Shown here: piece by piece, positions 17,912 through 26,833 of the stretch
Position numbering within the stretch: position 1 is the first letter of the stretch
Layout of the letters: each line of letters opens with the position of its first letter
Assembly: GCA_002749065.1 (NCBI GenBank)
Contig: PDTX01000006.1
Location: 1 to 64,000 of the forward strand
Direction: 5' to 3'
DNA length: 64,000 bases
Origin: Bacteroidia bacterium
Lineage (GTDB): Bacteria; Bacteroidota; Bacteroidia; Bacteroidales; CAJPTX01
The notes under the pieces: model-generated
What the model was told of the DNA's origin: nothing
The model's database searches: none
Seen by the model: only the letters and a program-made list of their open reading frames with translations
Made by a program: the position numbers and the translations under genes

Positions 17912-18895
17912 CTACACGAGTAGCGTGCTGAGCTGCTCGAACTCCCGCCGGGCGTTGGCCCCCTCGTAGAGGATGCGGTGTATGGTCTGGGCGATGGGCA
18001 GCTCCACCCCGTGCTGGCGGCTGATGTGCTCGATGCCGTCGGAGGCGTAGTAGCCCTCGGCCACCATGTTCATCTCCATCTGCGCGGAGAGCACCGAGTA
18101 GCCCTTGCCGATCATCAGGCCGAAGGTCCGGTTGCGCGAGAACTGCGAGTAGCAGGTCACCAGCAGGTCGCCCAGGTAGGGCGAGGCGTTGGCATTCCGC
18201 GGCGAGGGGTAGGTGCCCTCCAGGAAGCGCTCCAGCTCGTCCTGGGCGTTGCAGGTGAGCACCGCCTGGAAGTTGTCCCCGTAGCCCAGCCCGTGCCCGA
18301 TGCCCGAGGCCACCGCGTAGATGTTCTTGATGATGGCCGAGTACTCCGTCCCATAGATGTCCTGCGAGGGGGTCACGTGGACGTAGTCGCTGCGTAGCAG
18401 CTGGGCGATTCGCTCCGCGTCGGCCGTGGCCTTGCACGCCACGGTGAGGTACGAGAGCCGCTGCAGGGCCACCTCCTCGGCATGGCAGGGGCCGGTGACC
18501 ACCCCCATGCGCCCGTACGAGAGCCCGTAGTGCTGCTTGAGGAACTCCGAGGCCGTCAGGTGCTCCCCCGGCACGATGCCCTTGATGGCCGTCACCACCA
18601 GGCGCGACGAGAGGTCGGCGGTCAGCGGCTCGAACCACGTGGCCAGGTAGGCCGAGGGCACCACCACGAACACAATCTCGGAGGACGCCACCAGCTCGTC
18701 TATCGAGTTGGCCAGGTGCAGATGCCCCATGTTGAAGCGCACGTCGGAGAGGTAGGTCGGGTTGCGGTGGCGTAGCCTCACCTCCTCCCGCGCGGCCTCC
18801 TGCCGGATGTACCAGCTCACCCGAGGGTTGTTCTCATGCAGAATCTTGACTATAGCCGTGGCCCAAGAGCCACTCCCGATTACCCCGATTGCCAT
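17912..18895 (-). CDS. gpsA: NAD(P)H-dependent glycerol-3-phosphate dehydrogenase
   Basis: 327 residues. Reduces dihydroxyacetone phosphate to sn-glycerol-3-phosphate for phospholipid synthesis. The N-terminal Rossmann motif is IGVIGSGSWATAIVK; further features are VVPSAYL, the AIKGI segment, GPCHAEEVA, and NIYAVASGIGHGLGYGDN with the catalytic lysine just before it (IIKN). The start at 18895 places the Rossmann glycines at the usual position; the longer open frame upstream runs into the small lipoprotein gene. It lies 17 bases after that gene and 103 bases before pgi. Confidence 0.95.
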   Translation of the reverse strand: MAIGVIGSGSWATAIVKILHENNPRVSWYIRQEAAREEVRLRHRNPTYLSDVRFNMGHLHLANSIDELVASSEIVFVVVPSAYLATWFEPLTADLSSRLVVTAIKGIVPGEHLTASEFLKQHYGLSYGRMGVVTGPCHAEEVALQRLSYLTVACKATADAERIAQLLRSDYVHVTPSQDIYGTEYSAIIKNIYAVASGIGHGLGYGDNFQAVLTCNAQDELERFLEGTYPSPRNANASPYLGDLLVTCYSQFSRNRTFGLMIGKGYSVLSAQMEMNMVAEGYYASDGIEHISRQHGVELPIAQTIHRILYEGANARREFEQLSTLLV

Positions 18896-18912
18896 CCGAC
18901 CATCTACCGTTA

Positions 18913-19113
18913 TTAGTGAAACCCCCCGCCGAAGCCCGCCTCGTAGCAGTCCTCCGCCCGCGGGGCGATGATGAAGCGCTTCTTCCCGCAGTTGCAGTTC
19001 GGCGCGCGGTAGCCCCGCCGCTTCCCGTAGGAGCGGGGGCGCCGCGATGAGGCGCAGGAGGCCAGCAGCAGGGTAGCCACCAGCAGCACGACAACAACAA
19101 GACCCCGTTTCAT
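18913..19113 (-). CDS. Small basic lipoprotein
   Basis: 66 residues. A hydrophobic signal segment ends in the lipobox LLASC (Cys at 20), followed by a short Arg/Lys/Gly-rich mature part with four further cysteines (NCNCGKKR and EDCYEA). Short basic lipoproteins of this kind, with a PNCNCG-like tail, recur in Bacteroidales as hypothetical proteins. The ATG lies only five bases beyond a strong -7 box at 19118-19125, so the mRNA may be leaderless. It precedes gpsA by 17 bases. Confidence 0.75.
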   Translation of the reverse strand: MKRGLVVVVLLVATLLLASCASSRRPRSYGKRRGYRAPNCNCGKKRFIIAPRAEDCYEAGFGGGFH

Positions 19114-19117
19114 AGCC

Positions 19118-19125
19118 CAAAGGTA
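19118..19125 (-). promoter_or_regulatory. -7 promoter box for the small lipoprotein and gpsA
   Basis: CAAAGGTA on the plus strand is TACCTTTG on the minus strand. It ends five bases before the lipoprotein ATG, which would place the transcript start at or within a few bases of that ATG. Confidence 0.65.
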
Positions 19126-19309
19126 GCTATATTTTTAGTTCTACTCCAACTCCAGCCCCGCGGCGCTCCCCCGGCGGCCGATTTCCCCGGTGCGCGGCTG
19201 GCCCGGGGGAGGGCGGTGCGCCCGCGGGCAGCGGCAGTGGGCCCGGCCCGTCACGGGGGCGCGCAATGGAACTTTACCCCGGGCTATGCTAGAATGTGGG
19301 ATTTTTACA

Positions 19310-19317
19310 TACCTTCG
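19310..19317 (+). promoter_or_regulatory. -7-like promoter box for the S46 peptidase
   Basis: TACCTTCG, one base off TAnnTTTG, ends 12 bases before the chosen ATG at 19330. This supports that start over one further upstream. Confidence 0.55.
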
Positions 19318-19329
19318 CGTGTAGGAAAA

Positions 19330-21531
19330 ATGGCGATTTCTATGCGTGGTGCTTTTCGTTTCGTACGTCTGGCCCTGGTGCTCCCCGCCCTGCTCTGGGC
19401 GTTGCGGGGTGAGGCTGCCGAGGGCATGTTTACGCTCCCCGAGCTGCGGGAGGAGCTCCGGGATACCCTCGAGGCACGGGGGATGGAGCTCCTCATCGAC
19501 GAGCTGTACTCCACCTATGGCCCCAGCGTTGAGGATGCCGTCGGCCGGCTGAGCAACGGCGGGACGGGCGCGGTGGTCTCGAGCCAGGGCCTGGTGCTCA
19601 CCAACCAGCACTGCATCCTCCCCAACCTCCATGAGCTGGCCATCTCGGGCAGGAACTACCTCGAGGAGGGGTACTGCGCCACGGGCCGCCAGCAGGAGGT
19701 CCCCCTCCCGGGGCTGAGCATGCGCTTCACCCGCGTGGTGAGGGATGTGACCCCGCAAATTCTCGCCTTCGTGGGGGAGGCGGCCCCCCAGGCCAAGCGC
19801 GACTCGCTGGCCCAGATGGCCGGGCAACGGCTCATCGACTCCGCCGAGAAGAAATCGGGCTTCGAGGCCGAGCTCGTGCGGCTCCGGGGTGGCAACACCT
19901 GGCAGCTGGTGGAGTACCAGACCTTCCGCGACGTCCGCCTGGTGGTCGTCCCCCCGCGGCGAATCGCCCAGTTCGGCGGCGAGGGGGAGAACTGGCTGTG
20001 GCCACGTCACGCCGGGGATTTCGCCCTGCTCCGTATCTACACGGACGCGCAGCGCAAGCCCGCGGCCTACGCCAAGAGCAACGTGCCCTACAGCCCGCCG
20101 TGGAGCCTGAGGGTGAGCGTGGACGGCTACAAGGAGGGCGACCTCACCATGACCCTCGGCTACCCGGGCCGCTCGGAGCGCTACCTCACCACGGCGGAGC
20201 TCCAGCAGCGGATGCAGGTGGTGAACCCGGCGGTCGGGCGCGTGCTCGGGCAGCGGAACAGGGTGTGGAAGTACCACATGGATGCCTCCCCCGCCGTGGC
20301 TCTGAAGTATGCCCTCCGCTATAGCCAGAGCGAGAACTACCGCCAGAAGGTGGTCGGGGAGAATGCGGCCCTGCGCCGCGCCGGGGAGGAGAAGCGGAGG
20401 GACGAGGAGGAGAGGGCCATGTTCAGTTGGCTCGCCCAGCAGAAGAATACGGGTAGGTCGCTGGCCGCGCTCGACGAGCTCCGCAACCTCACCCTGCGGC
20501 GCAACCCGGCGGTGCACCGGCTCATACACTACAGGGAGGGCCTGGCCAATAGCCTGGGCTTCTACCAGATAGCCAACCGCTTCAGGGGCCTGCAGACCGC
20601 CCTCGAGAAGGGGGACGACGAGGCCATCAAGCGCATGACCAAGCTCAGCAAGGAGGACATGGCGAGCCTGTTCAGGGATTACGACCAGGAGACCGACCGG
20701 GCCATGACCCGCAGCATGCTCAAGTTCCTGCGGGGCCAGCTGCAGCCGGGTGAGCTACCGGCCTTCTACCGGCTGATAGACAAGGATTTCGGCGGGGATA
20801 TTGACCGCTTCGTCGACGAGCTGTTCCGCGAGTCGGCCTTTGTCAGCCCCGAGCGGCTGGGGCGCATGCTCGCCCGCCCGAAGGCGAAGCAGCTGCAGAA
20901 GGACCTCGGCATGCAGCTCTGCCAGGCCACCCACGCGAAGATGCAGGAGGACCTGAACATGCTGGTGAAGGCACACCCCGCGCTGGAGGAGGGGCAACGC
21001 CTCTACCAGGCGGCCTGGGTGGCCAAGGAGGGGAAGGGGCGGATGTATCCCAACGCGAACGGCACGCTGCGCTTCAGCTACGGGCGCGTGGAGGGCTATA
21101 GCCCCGATGCCATCCGGACCTTCGGCCCGGTCACGAGCCTGGAGGGGATGCTGCTACGGGAGGATGAGCAGCTCGACGGCTTCGAGGTGGACGCTCGCCT
21201 CAAGGGCCTCAGCGAGCGCAAGGATTACTTCCAGTACCGGAACGCGGAGTCGATGATGTCGCTGAACTTCCTGACCACCAACGATGTGGTCGCGGGCAAT
21301 AGCGGGAGCCCTGTGCTCAACGCCCACGGCGATGTGATAGGCCTCTGCTTCGACACGAACTCCGAGGGGCTACTCGGAGAGGTGGGCTACAGCCCGCGGG
21401 TGAGCCGTGCAATCAATCTGGACATCCGCTACGTGCTGTTCTACCTAAGGAAGTACACGGAGGGGCTCTGGCTCTTCAGCGAGTTCCGCGTGGTGCGGGA
21501 CGGAAAGGAGGAGGGGGTCTTCTATGATTAG
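19330..21531 (+). CDS. S46-family dipeptidyl peptidase (DPP7/DPP11-like)
   Basis: 733 residues from the ATG at 19330, which gives a clean signal peptide (about 1-30) and follows a promoter-like box; the frame is open back to 19216. The catalytic triad of family S46 is visible: His94 in LTNQHC, Asp230 in RHAGDFALLR, and Ser658 in GNSGSPV. These periplasmic enzymes remove dipeptides from oligopeptides, feeding amino-acid fermentation in asaccharolytic Bacteroidales. The residue 18 positions after the catalytic Ser sets P1 preference: Gly in DPP7 (hydrophobic P1), Arg in DPP11 (Asp/Glu P1). Here it is Thr676 (in FDTN), so specificity cannot be assigned. The next gene starts 130 bases downstream. 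Confidence 0.92.
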   Translation: MAISMRGAFRFVRLALVLPALLWALRGEAAEGMFTLPELREELRDTLEARGMELLIDELYSTYGPSVEDAVGRLSNGGTGAVVSSQGLVLTNQHCILPNLHELAISGRNYLEEGYCATGRQQEVPLPGLSMRFTRVVRDVTPQILAFVGEAAPQAKRDSLAQMAGQRLIDSAEKKSGFEAELVRLRGGNTWQLVEYQTFRDVRLVVVPPRRIAQFGGEGENWLWPRHAGDFALLRIYTDAQRKPAAYAKSNVPYSPPWSLRVSVDGYKEGDLTMTLGYPGRSERYLTTAELQQRMQVVNPAVGRVLGQRNRVWKYHMDASPAVALKYALRYSQSENYRQKVVGENAALRRAGEEKRRDEEERAMFSWLAQQKNTGRSLAALDELRNLTLRRNPAVHRLIHYREGLANSLGFYQIANRFRGLQTALEKGDDEAIKRMTKLSKEDMASLFRDYDQETDRAMTRSMLKFLRGQLQPGELPAFYRLIDKDFGGDIDRFVDELFRESAFVSPERLGRMLARPKAKQLQKDLGMQLCQATHAKMQEDLNMLVKAHPALEEGQRLYQAAWVAKEGKGRMYPNANGTLRFSYGRVEGYSPDAIRTFGPVTSLEGMLLREDEQLDGFEVDARLKGLSERKDYFQYRNAESMMSLNFLTTNDVVAGNSGSPVLNAHGDVIGLCFDTNSEGLLGEVGYSPRVSRAINLDIRYVLFYLRKYTEGLWLFSEFRVVRDGKEEGVFYD

Positions 21532-21661
21532 CCCAGCTAGCTATGGAGAGTAGCCCGGTGCGTGGCCTAGCGGCCAGCCTGCCTGGGTGGCGCATCGGGA
21601 GGAATAACTACACGTCTTTGTGAAAAGTGCTGTTATAAACATCTAAATTCTGAGTAAAGTT

Positions 21662-23869
21662 ATGATACAGCAACTATTTTGGTTGGTGCCGATATGTTCG
21701 GTCATCGCGCTCGTGGCGGCCTACTTCTTCTACAGCAGCATGATGCGGGCTAGTGAGGGGAACGACCGCATGAAGGAGATTGCCTCGTACGTGCGTACGG
21801 GTGCCATGTCCTATCTCCGGCAGCAGAACAAGGTCGTGTTCATCGCGTTCCTGGTGCTGGCGGCCTTCTTCTCCATTCTGGCCTACGTGCTGCACGTGCA
21901 GAATGAGTGGGTGCCCTTCGCGTTCCTGACCGGTGGTCTGTTCAGCGCGCTGGCGGGCTACATCGGGATGCTCACCGCGACCAACGCCTCGGCCCGTACG
22001 GCCTTCGCTGCGAGCCAGTCGCTCAACAAGGGCCTCACGGTGGCCTTCCGCTCGGGCTCCGTCATGGGCCTCACGGTGGTGGGCCTGGCCCTGCTGCACG
22101 TGGCCATCTGGTACCTGGTGCTGGACAAGTTCGTGGAGTCGCCCGAGCCGGGGCATAAGCTCATCATCATCACCACGACCATGCTGACCTTCGGCATGGG
22201 TGCGTCCACCCAGGCCCTCTTCGCCCGCGTGGGCGGCGGTATCTACACCAAGGCCGCGGACGTGGGGGCTGATCTCGTGGGCAAGGTGGAGGCCGGTATC
22301 CCTGAGGACGACCCGCGGAACCCCGCGACCATCGCGGACAACGTGGGCGACAACGTGGGCGACGTGGCCGGCATGGGGGCCGACCTCTACGAGAGCTACG
22401 CGGGCAGCGTGCTCGCGACCATGGCGCTCGGGGCGGCCGCCTTCCGCATGGGGGGCGAAATGCAGCTCAAGGCCGTGTTCGCGCCCATGCTCATCGCGGC
22501 CGTCGGCATCCTGCTCTCCATCGTCGGCATCTTCGCCGTGCGCACCAAGGAGAACGCCACGATGAACCAGCTACTCTCGGCCCTGAGCGTCGGCGTGGGC
22601 CTGAGCAGCACCCTCATCTCCGTGGCCACATTCGCCATCCTCTACTTCCTGGGGCTGCAGAACTGGTTCTGGATTGCCTGCTCGGTGGTGGTGGGACTGC
22701 TCGTCGGCATCGTCATCGGCAAGAGCACCGAGTACTACACCTCGCACAGCTTCAAGCCGACCCGGAAGGTGAGCGAGAGCGCCGAGATGGGCCACGCCAC
22801 GGTGATTATCAGCGGCATGGGCCTGGGTATGATCTCCACCGCCATCCCCGTGCTCTCCATCGTGGTGGGCATCACGCTCTCCTACCTCTTCGCCTCGGGC
22901 TTCGACCCGCAGAACTACACCCTCGGCCTCTACGGCATCGGTATCGCCGCGGTGGGCATGCTCTCCACCCTGGGTATCACCCTGGCCACGGATGCCTACG
23001 GCCCGATTGCGGACAACGCCGGGGGTAACGCCGAGATGAGCGGGCTGGACCCCGAGGTACGCCGCCGCACCGATGCCCTCGATGCGCTGGGCAACACCAC
23101 GGCCGCCACCGGTAAGGGCTTCGCCATAGGCTCGGCCGCCCTGACGGCCCTTGCGCTCCTGGCCTCCTACATCGAGGAGATCAAAATCTCCATCATGCAC
23201 CTGATGGCCGACGGCAAGGAGGTGCTGACCGCCTTCGGCGAGACGCTTAGCATCGAGCAGGTGCGGCATGCCGAGATCACCGACCTGATGACCTGGTACG
23301 ACGTGACGCTGATGAACTACAAGGTGCTGGTGGGGGTATTCCTCGGCTCGATGCTCGCCTTCATCTTCACGGGGCTCACGATGAACGCCGTGGGGCGCGC
23401 CGCGCAGAAGATGGTGGAGGAGGTGCGCCGCCAGTTCCGCACGATACCCGGCATCATGGAGGGTACCGGCACGCCCGACTACGTGCGCTGCGTGGAGATC
23501 TCCACTAAGGCCGCCCAGGCCGAGATGCTCATGCCCGCCGCGCTCGCCATCCTGATTCCCATCGCCACGGGCGCAATCTTCGGCGTGGCCGGGGTGATGG
23601 GCCTGCTGGTGGGCGGCCTCGGTACGGGCTTCGTGCTGGCCACCTACATGGCCAACGCTGGGGGCGCATGGGACAACGCCAAGAAGTACATCGAGGAGGG
23701 CCACTTCGGCGGCAAGGGCAGCGACCCCCACAAGGCCGCGGTGACGGGCGACACGGTGGGCGACCCCTTCAAGGACACCTCGGGCCCGAGCCTCAACATC
23801 CTCATCAAGCTCATGTCCATGGTCAGCATCGTGATGGCGGGTTTGACAGTGGCCTACAGCATACTCTAA
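21662..23869 (+). CDS. hppA: K+-dependent membrane-bound ion-pumping pyrophosphatase
   Basis: 735 residues with about 16 membrane segments. It couples hydrolysis of pyrophosphate to pumping of H+ and/or Na+ across the inner membrane. Seen: the substrate-site block with [12 protein letters not shown] and [19 protein letters not shown], then [15 protein letters not shown], then the C-terminal [25 protein letters not shown] carries Ala (not Lys) at the key position, which marks the K+-dependent subfamily. Many Bacteroidota members pump Na+ or both ions; which applies here is not settled by what I can read. A strong terminator follows at 23890. Confidence 0.96.
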   Translation: MIQQLFWLVPICSVIALVAAYFFYSSMMRASEGNDRMKEIASYVRTGAMSYLRQQNKVVFIAFLVLAAFFSILAYVLHVQNEWVPFAFLTGGLFSALAGYIGMLTATNASARTAFAASQSLNKGLTVAFRSGSVMGLTVVGLALLHVAIWYLVLDKFVESPEPGHKLIIITTTMLTFGMGASTQALFARVGGGIYTKAADVGADLVGKVEAGIPEDDPRNPATIADNVGDNVGDVAGMGADLYESYAGSVLATMALGAAAFRMGGEMQLKAVFAPMLIAAVGILLSIVGIFAVRTKENATMNQLLSALSVGVGLSSTLISVATFAILYFLGLQNWFWIACSVVVGLLVGIVIGKSTEYYTSHSFKPTRKVSESAEMGHATVIISGMGLGMISTAIPVLSIVVGITLSYLFASGFDPQNYTLGLYGIGIAAVGMLSTLGITLATDAYGPIADNAGGNAEMSGLDPEVRRRTDALDALGNTTAATGKGFAIGSAALTALALLASYIEEIKISIMHLMADGKEVLTAFGETLSIEQVRHAEITDLMTWYDVTLMNYKVLVGVFLGSMLAFIFTGLTMNAVGRAAQKMVEEVRRQFRTIPGIMEGTGTPDYVRCVEISTKAAQAEMLMPAALAILIPIATGAIFGVAGVMGLLVGGLGTGFVLATYMANAGGAWDNAKKYIEEGHFGGKGSDPHKAAVTGDTVGDPFKDTSGPSLNILIKLMSMVSIVMAGLTVAYSIL

Positions 23870-23889
23870 AAATTCAGCCAGTTTGAGTT

Positions 23890-23919
23890 GGGGGCATCCA
23901 CTCGGATGCCCCCTTTTTT
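23890..23919 (+). terminator. Rho-independent terminator after hppA
   Basis: A perfect 10-bp stem (GGGGGCATCC / GGATGCCCCC) with a four-base loop is followed by TTTTTT. Confidence 0.95.
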
Positions 23920-24102
23920 GCGTTTCGCATCAGGGCGCAGGGCCACTATTTCACGCCCCGGGCCTGTCCCTCGGGAGGCCATTTGGGCGCATCCGTGCAA
24001 TTGCCTGTATTCCTTCATGACGCCCCAGGGGGCTTTGGTGTATGCATAGACGAGGTTAACGGAAAGTGGAGGCTACGGAGCGACTATTATGCGGAAAAGA
24101 AG

Positions 24103-24110
24103 TATTTTTG
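24103..24110 (+). promoter_or_regulatory. -7 promoter box for the DUF4154 sensor gene
   Basis: TATTTTTG matches TAnnTTTG and ends 18 bases before the start codon at 24129. Confidence 0.6.
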
Positions 24111-24128
24111 CCGTCATAGTATAGGTAT

Positions 24129-26243
24129 ATGGCTGGGATTACACGCGGTGCGCGCATTGTGGTACGGAGGATATTTCTGCTCCTGGGGCTTTTGGCCCTG
24201 GGGGTGGCTTCGTACGCGCAGGGCGTGGAGCTGGGCGGATTTGCGGGTTCGGAGGAGGTGGGAGCTTCGCAGCTGGCCCAGCGGTCGGAAAGGTCCGAGC
24301 TGGACCGCCGCATCGGCTACATCTGGATGTTCGCCGAGGGGGTGGAGTGGAGCAAGCGTACCCGGCGGCCGATTACCATAGAGCTCATCGGGGTGGATGC
24401 CTCATTCGCCCAGACGCTCAGCGCGTACAGCAGGCCCCGGAGGATCGGTAGGCGTCGCGTACGGGTTGTGCGAACGCAGGACTTCAGCGTGGATGCCCGG
24501 CGGGATGCCCTCCCCAACATCGTGTACGTGGGGAAAGGGGCGGTGGAGCGTCTCGAGAGCGTGTATGCGTACTTCCGGGGGAAGCCCGTGCTGGTGATCA
24601 GCGAGCAGCCCTACTTCGGCGATGGGTGGATGGTCTCCTTCCCCAACGATACGCATGAGCAGACCAACGTGAAGTGGGTTTTCTCCTACAATCCGCAGAA
24701 TATAGCCAAGCTTGCCAAGCTCCGCCTGAAGGGGCGCCTCAAGGATGATAGTCAGGGGGATACGCCCCGGCGTACGCGTCGCTCGCAGGTGGCCCAGGGC
24801 TCTAGCTCGAAGGCTGGCCGGCGGCGTGCGGGCTCGTCGTCCATAGCGGCCGACAAGGGGGCCACGCAGCAGAAGCCCGGGCTGATAGTGGAGAGCAAGC
24901 AGCCGGAGAACGTGCAGGGGCACAATGGGGGGGACGAGATATACAGCCTGTGGCGGCAGCGGATGGGCATCGCGCAGGGGCGCTTGCAGAGCGAGGACTG
25001 GGGGCTGGCGGCGCGGATGGACTGGCGCAACGAGCTGCTGTTTGAGCAGGCCGAGATTATTTCCCGGAAGAACGATACGATTTCCTTCCTGAGCCGTGAG
25101 ATGGAGGTGCTGCTGCATGAGGTTTTTGCCAAGAGCCGCGAGGTGAGCGACTCCGGCATGCTGCTGGGCCTGTATCCCAAGGGCTTGCTGGCGCGCCCGG
25201 CGGTTCTCCTGGATAAAGAGGGCAACGCGACCTACGAGCGCTACGAGGGCTCGTACAGCAAGGCGCGTGAGCTGGTTTCGGAGGGGATAGTGCGTAGGCG
25301 GGCGGCCCAGCGAATGCGCGCCAATGCCCGGAGTAGCCATGTGCGCGAGGAGGTGTGGAAATTCAGCACGGCCCCCTGGCTGTACGAGGTGGAGGGCCAG
25401 CTGATTCTCATGAGCCTGGTGCTGGTGAGCCTGGTGAGCGTGTACTTCGTCTCCCTCCGCGTACGTCGCCTGCCCCATGAGCCTGTGCTGGCCGCCGGGC
25501 CGGGGGCTCCCGTGGTGGCCGCAGGTGCTCTGGGCCTTCTGGCCCGGGAGGAGAAGGAGCGGGAGGAGCAGGAGGCGGCCAGCCGCTTGCTGGCGGACAT
25601 CAGCCATGAGATGCGGACCCCGCTCAACGCCATAGTGGGGCTGAGCGAGTACCTCGGTGAGGCCAGCGAGGCGAGCAAGGCCCCGACCGAGGCCGAGGCC
25701 GGGGAGGTGTCGGAGGCCCTACGCCTAATTCGGAGCAACGCCGAGACGCTCAACCGCACGATGAATAACGTCATGACCCTGAACATGATACAGGGTGGCA
25801 CCATCCGCCTCGAGCCCAAGGAGTTCTCCGTGGAGGCGATGTTCGAGCGCATCAACGGGCGGATGCGCCGGGTGGCGGAGGAGGTCGGCGTGGATGTCCC
25901 GATAGCCTACGAGCTGCGGGGGGACATCCCCCCCCGGATTTTTGCCGACGAGGGCAAAATCAGCGCGGTGCTGGAGCTCTCGCTCAGCAGCGCCCTGTTC
26001 TCCAGCGCGGTGGAGAGCCTGACCTTTGGCTGCGAGCGCATGCCGGAGGGGAGCGAGGAGGAGTTCTGCTTCTTTGCCCAGCATCTGGGCCAGGGCAGCG
26101 ACCCGGCCGATGACGCCGGGAGCGACAGGACCTTCAGCCGCGAAACGGCTCGCCAGCTCGCCCGCATCATGGGCAGCGAGATACGCCAGCTCAGGGTGGA
26201 GGACGGGCTGCGGTGCGAGTTCTCCGTGCGTGGCGTGGCCTAG
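24129..26243 (+). CDS. DUF4154 (YfiR-like) sensor protein with a degenerate histidine-kinase module
   Basis: 704 residues. Signal peptide (about 1-31). Residues about 55-205 resemble the periplasmic DUF4154/YfiR domain (KPVLVISEQPYFGDGWMVSF, then VFSYNPQNIAKLAKL). A polar, partly helical region (about 210-415) leads to one membrane helix (about 420-440). A HisKA dimerisation domain follows with an intact H-box (DISHEMRTPLNAIVG, His493). The ATP-binding domain is degenerate: the N-box asparagines are replaced (LSLSSALFSS), no DxGxG G1 box is visible, and only the overall length and the final GLRCEFSV-like strand remain. It may be a phospho-acceptor or a signal-binding pseudokinase. No response regulator is nearby. 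Confidence 0.75.
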   Translation: MAGITRGARIVVRRIFLLLGLLALGVASYAQGVELGGFAGSEEVGASQLAQRSERSELDRRIGYIWMFAEGVEWSKRTRRPITIELIGVDASFAQTLSAYSRPRRIGRRRVRVVRTQDFSVDARRDALPNIVYVGKGAVERLESVYAYFRGKPVLVISEQPYFGDGWMVSFPNDTHEQTNVKWVFSYNPQNIAKLAKLRLKGRLKDDSQGDTPRRTRRSQVAQGSSSKAGRRRAGSSSIAADKGATQQKPGLIVESKQPENVQGHNGGDEIYSLWRQRMGIAQGRLQSEDWGLAARMDWRNELLFEQAEIISRKNDTISFLSREMEVLLHEVFAKSREVSDSGMLLGLYPKGLLARPAVLLDKEGNATYERYEGSYSKARELVSEGIVRRRAAQRMRANARSSHVREEVWKFSTAPWLYEVEGQLILMSLVLVSLVSVYFVSLRVRRLPHEPVLAAGPGAPVVAAGALGLLAREEKEREEQEAASRLLADISHEMRTPLNAIVGLSEYLGEASEASKAPTEAEAGEVSEALRLIRSNAETLNRTMNNVMTLNMIQGGTIRLEPKEFSVEAMFERINGRMRRVAEEVGVDVPIAYELRGDIPPRIFADEGKISAVLELSLSSALFSSAVESLTFGCERMPEGSEEEFCFFAQHLGQGSDPADDAGSDRTFSRETARQLARIMGSEIRQLRVEDGLRCEFSVRGVA

Positions 26244-26299
26244 CGTGTAGAACAATTGCAAGTGCGGCCTGTTCTGCAGTCATAACAAAGCCTTTCGCT

Positions 26300-26830
26300 A
26301 TGCACTACCTCTTCCGCGTTCAAAATCCTGAGGATGCGCGATTTGTCCGTCATTACTGCCTGAGCCCCTGCATGTCCCTTCTGGAATTTCACCATTTCCT
26401 GCGTGCGGACCTCCAGCTCCAGGGGGTGGGCATGTCGAGCTTCTTCACCACGACGGACGACTATCAGCCCCTGCTGGAGTTCACGGAGGTGGACATGGAG
26501 AACGATACCGACCTGCCGGCCCTGCCGATGGAGCAGAGCCTGGTGCGGGAGGTGGTGCATGAGGTGGGCGAGAAGCTGATATACTGCTTCGACATCCTCT
26601 CGGAGCGGAACCTGACCCTGGAGCTAATCGAGAAGCGCCCTGAGGGTGGTGGCACCATCAGCTGCCTCCTGGCCGAGGGCGATAACCCCACGGCCAGCGG
26701 CGATGAGCTCGCGACTAATAAGGCTGATATAGAGCTACTTCGCATGATGCTTGGGTCGGAGGAGGGGGATGATGAGGAGGGCTATGAGGGTGACTATGGG
26801 GAGGAGGGCGATGAGCCGTTTGGCGAGTAG
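26300..26830 (+). CDS. Plasmid pRiA4b ORF-3-like protein (IS1096 TnpR-like passenger family)
   Basis: 176 residues. The fold family is recognised from its pattern: an N-terminal FRVQNPED...CLSPCMSLLEFHHFLR segment, then SSFFTTTDDYQPLLEF, then a VGEKLIYCFDILSERNLTLELIE strand-helix core. Bacteroidota chromosomes carry a copy just upstream of miaA, as here. Despite the family name there is no transposon. The last 30 residues are almost all Glu, Asp and Gly, a disordered acidic tail. Function unknown. The ATG at 26300 is used because the open frame to its left (from 26213) overlaps the previous gene and lacks conservation. Stop and miaA start are three bases apart. Confidence 0.75.
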   Translation: MHYLFRVQNPEDARFVRHYCLSPCMSLLEFHHFLRADLQLQGVGMSSFFTTTDDYQPLLEFTEVDMENDTDLPALPMEQSLVREVVHEVGEKLIYCFDILSERNLTLELIEKRPEGGGTISCLLAEGDNPTASGDELATNKADIELLRMMLGSEEGDDEEGYEGDYGEEGDEPFGE

Positions 26831-26833
26831 GCG

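Noticed and set aside
26300..26830. IS1096 passenger-like gene as a mobile element
   Set aside because: No transposase or terminal repeats are seen; the gene is a usual neighbour of miaA in this phylum.
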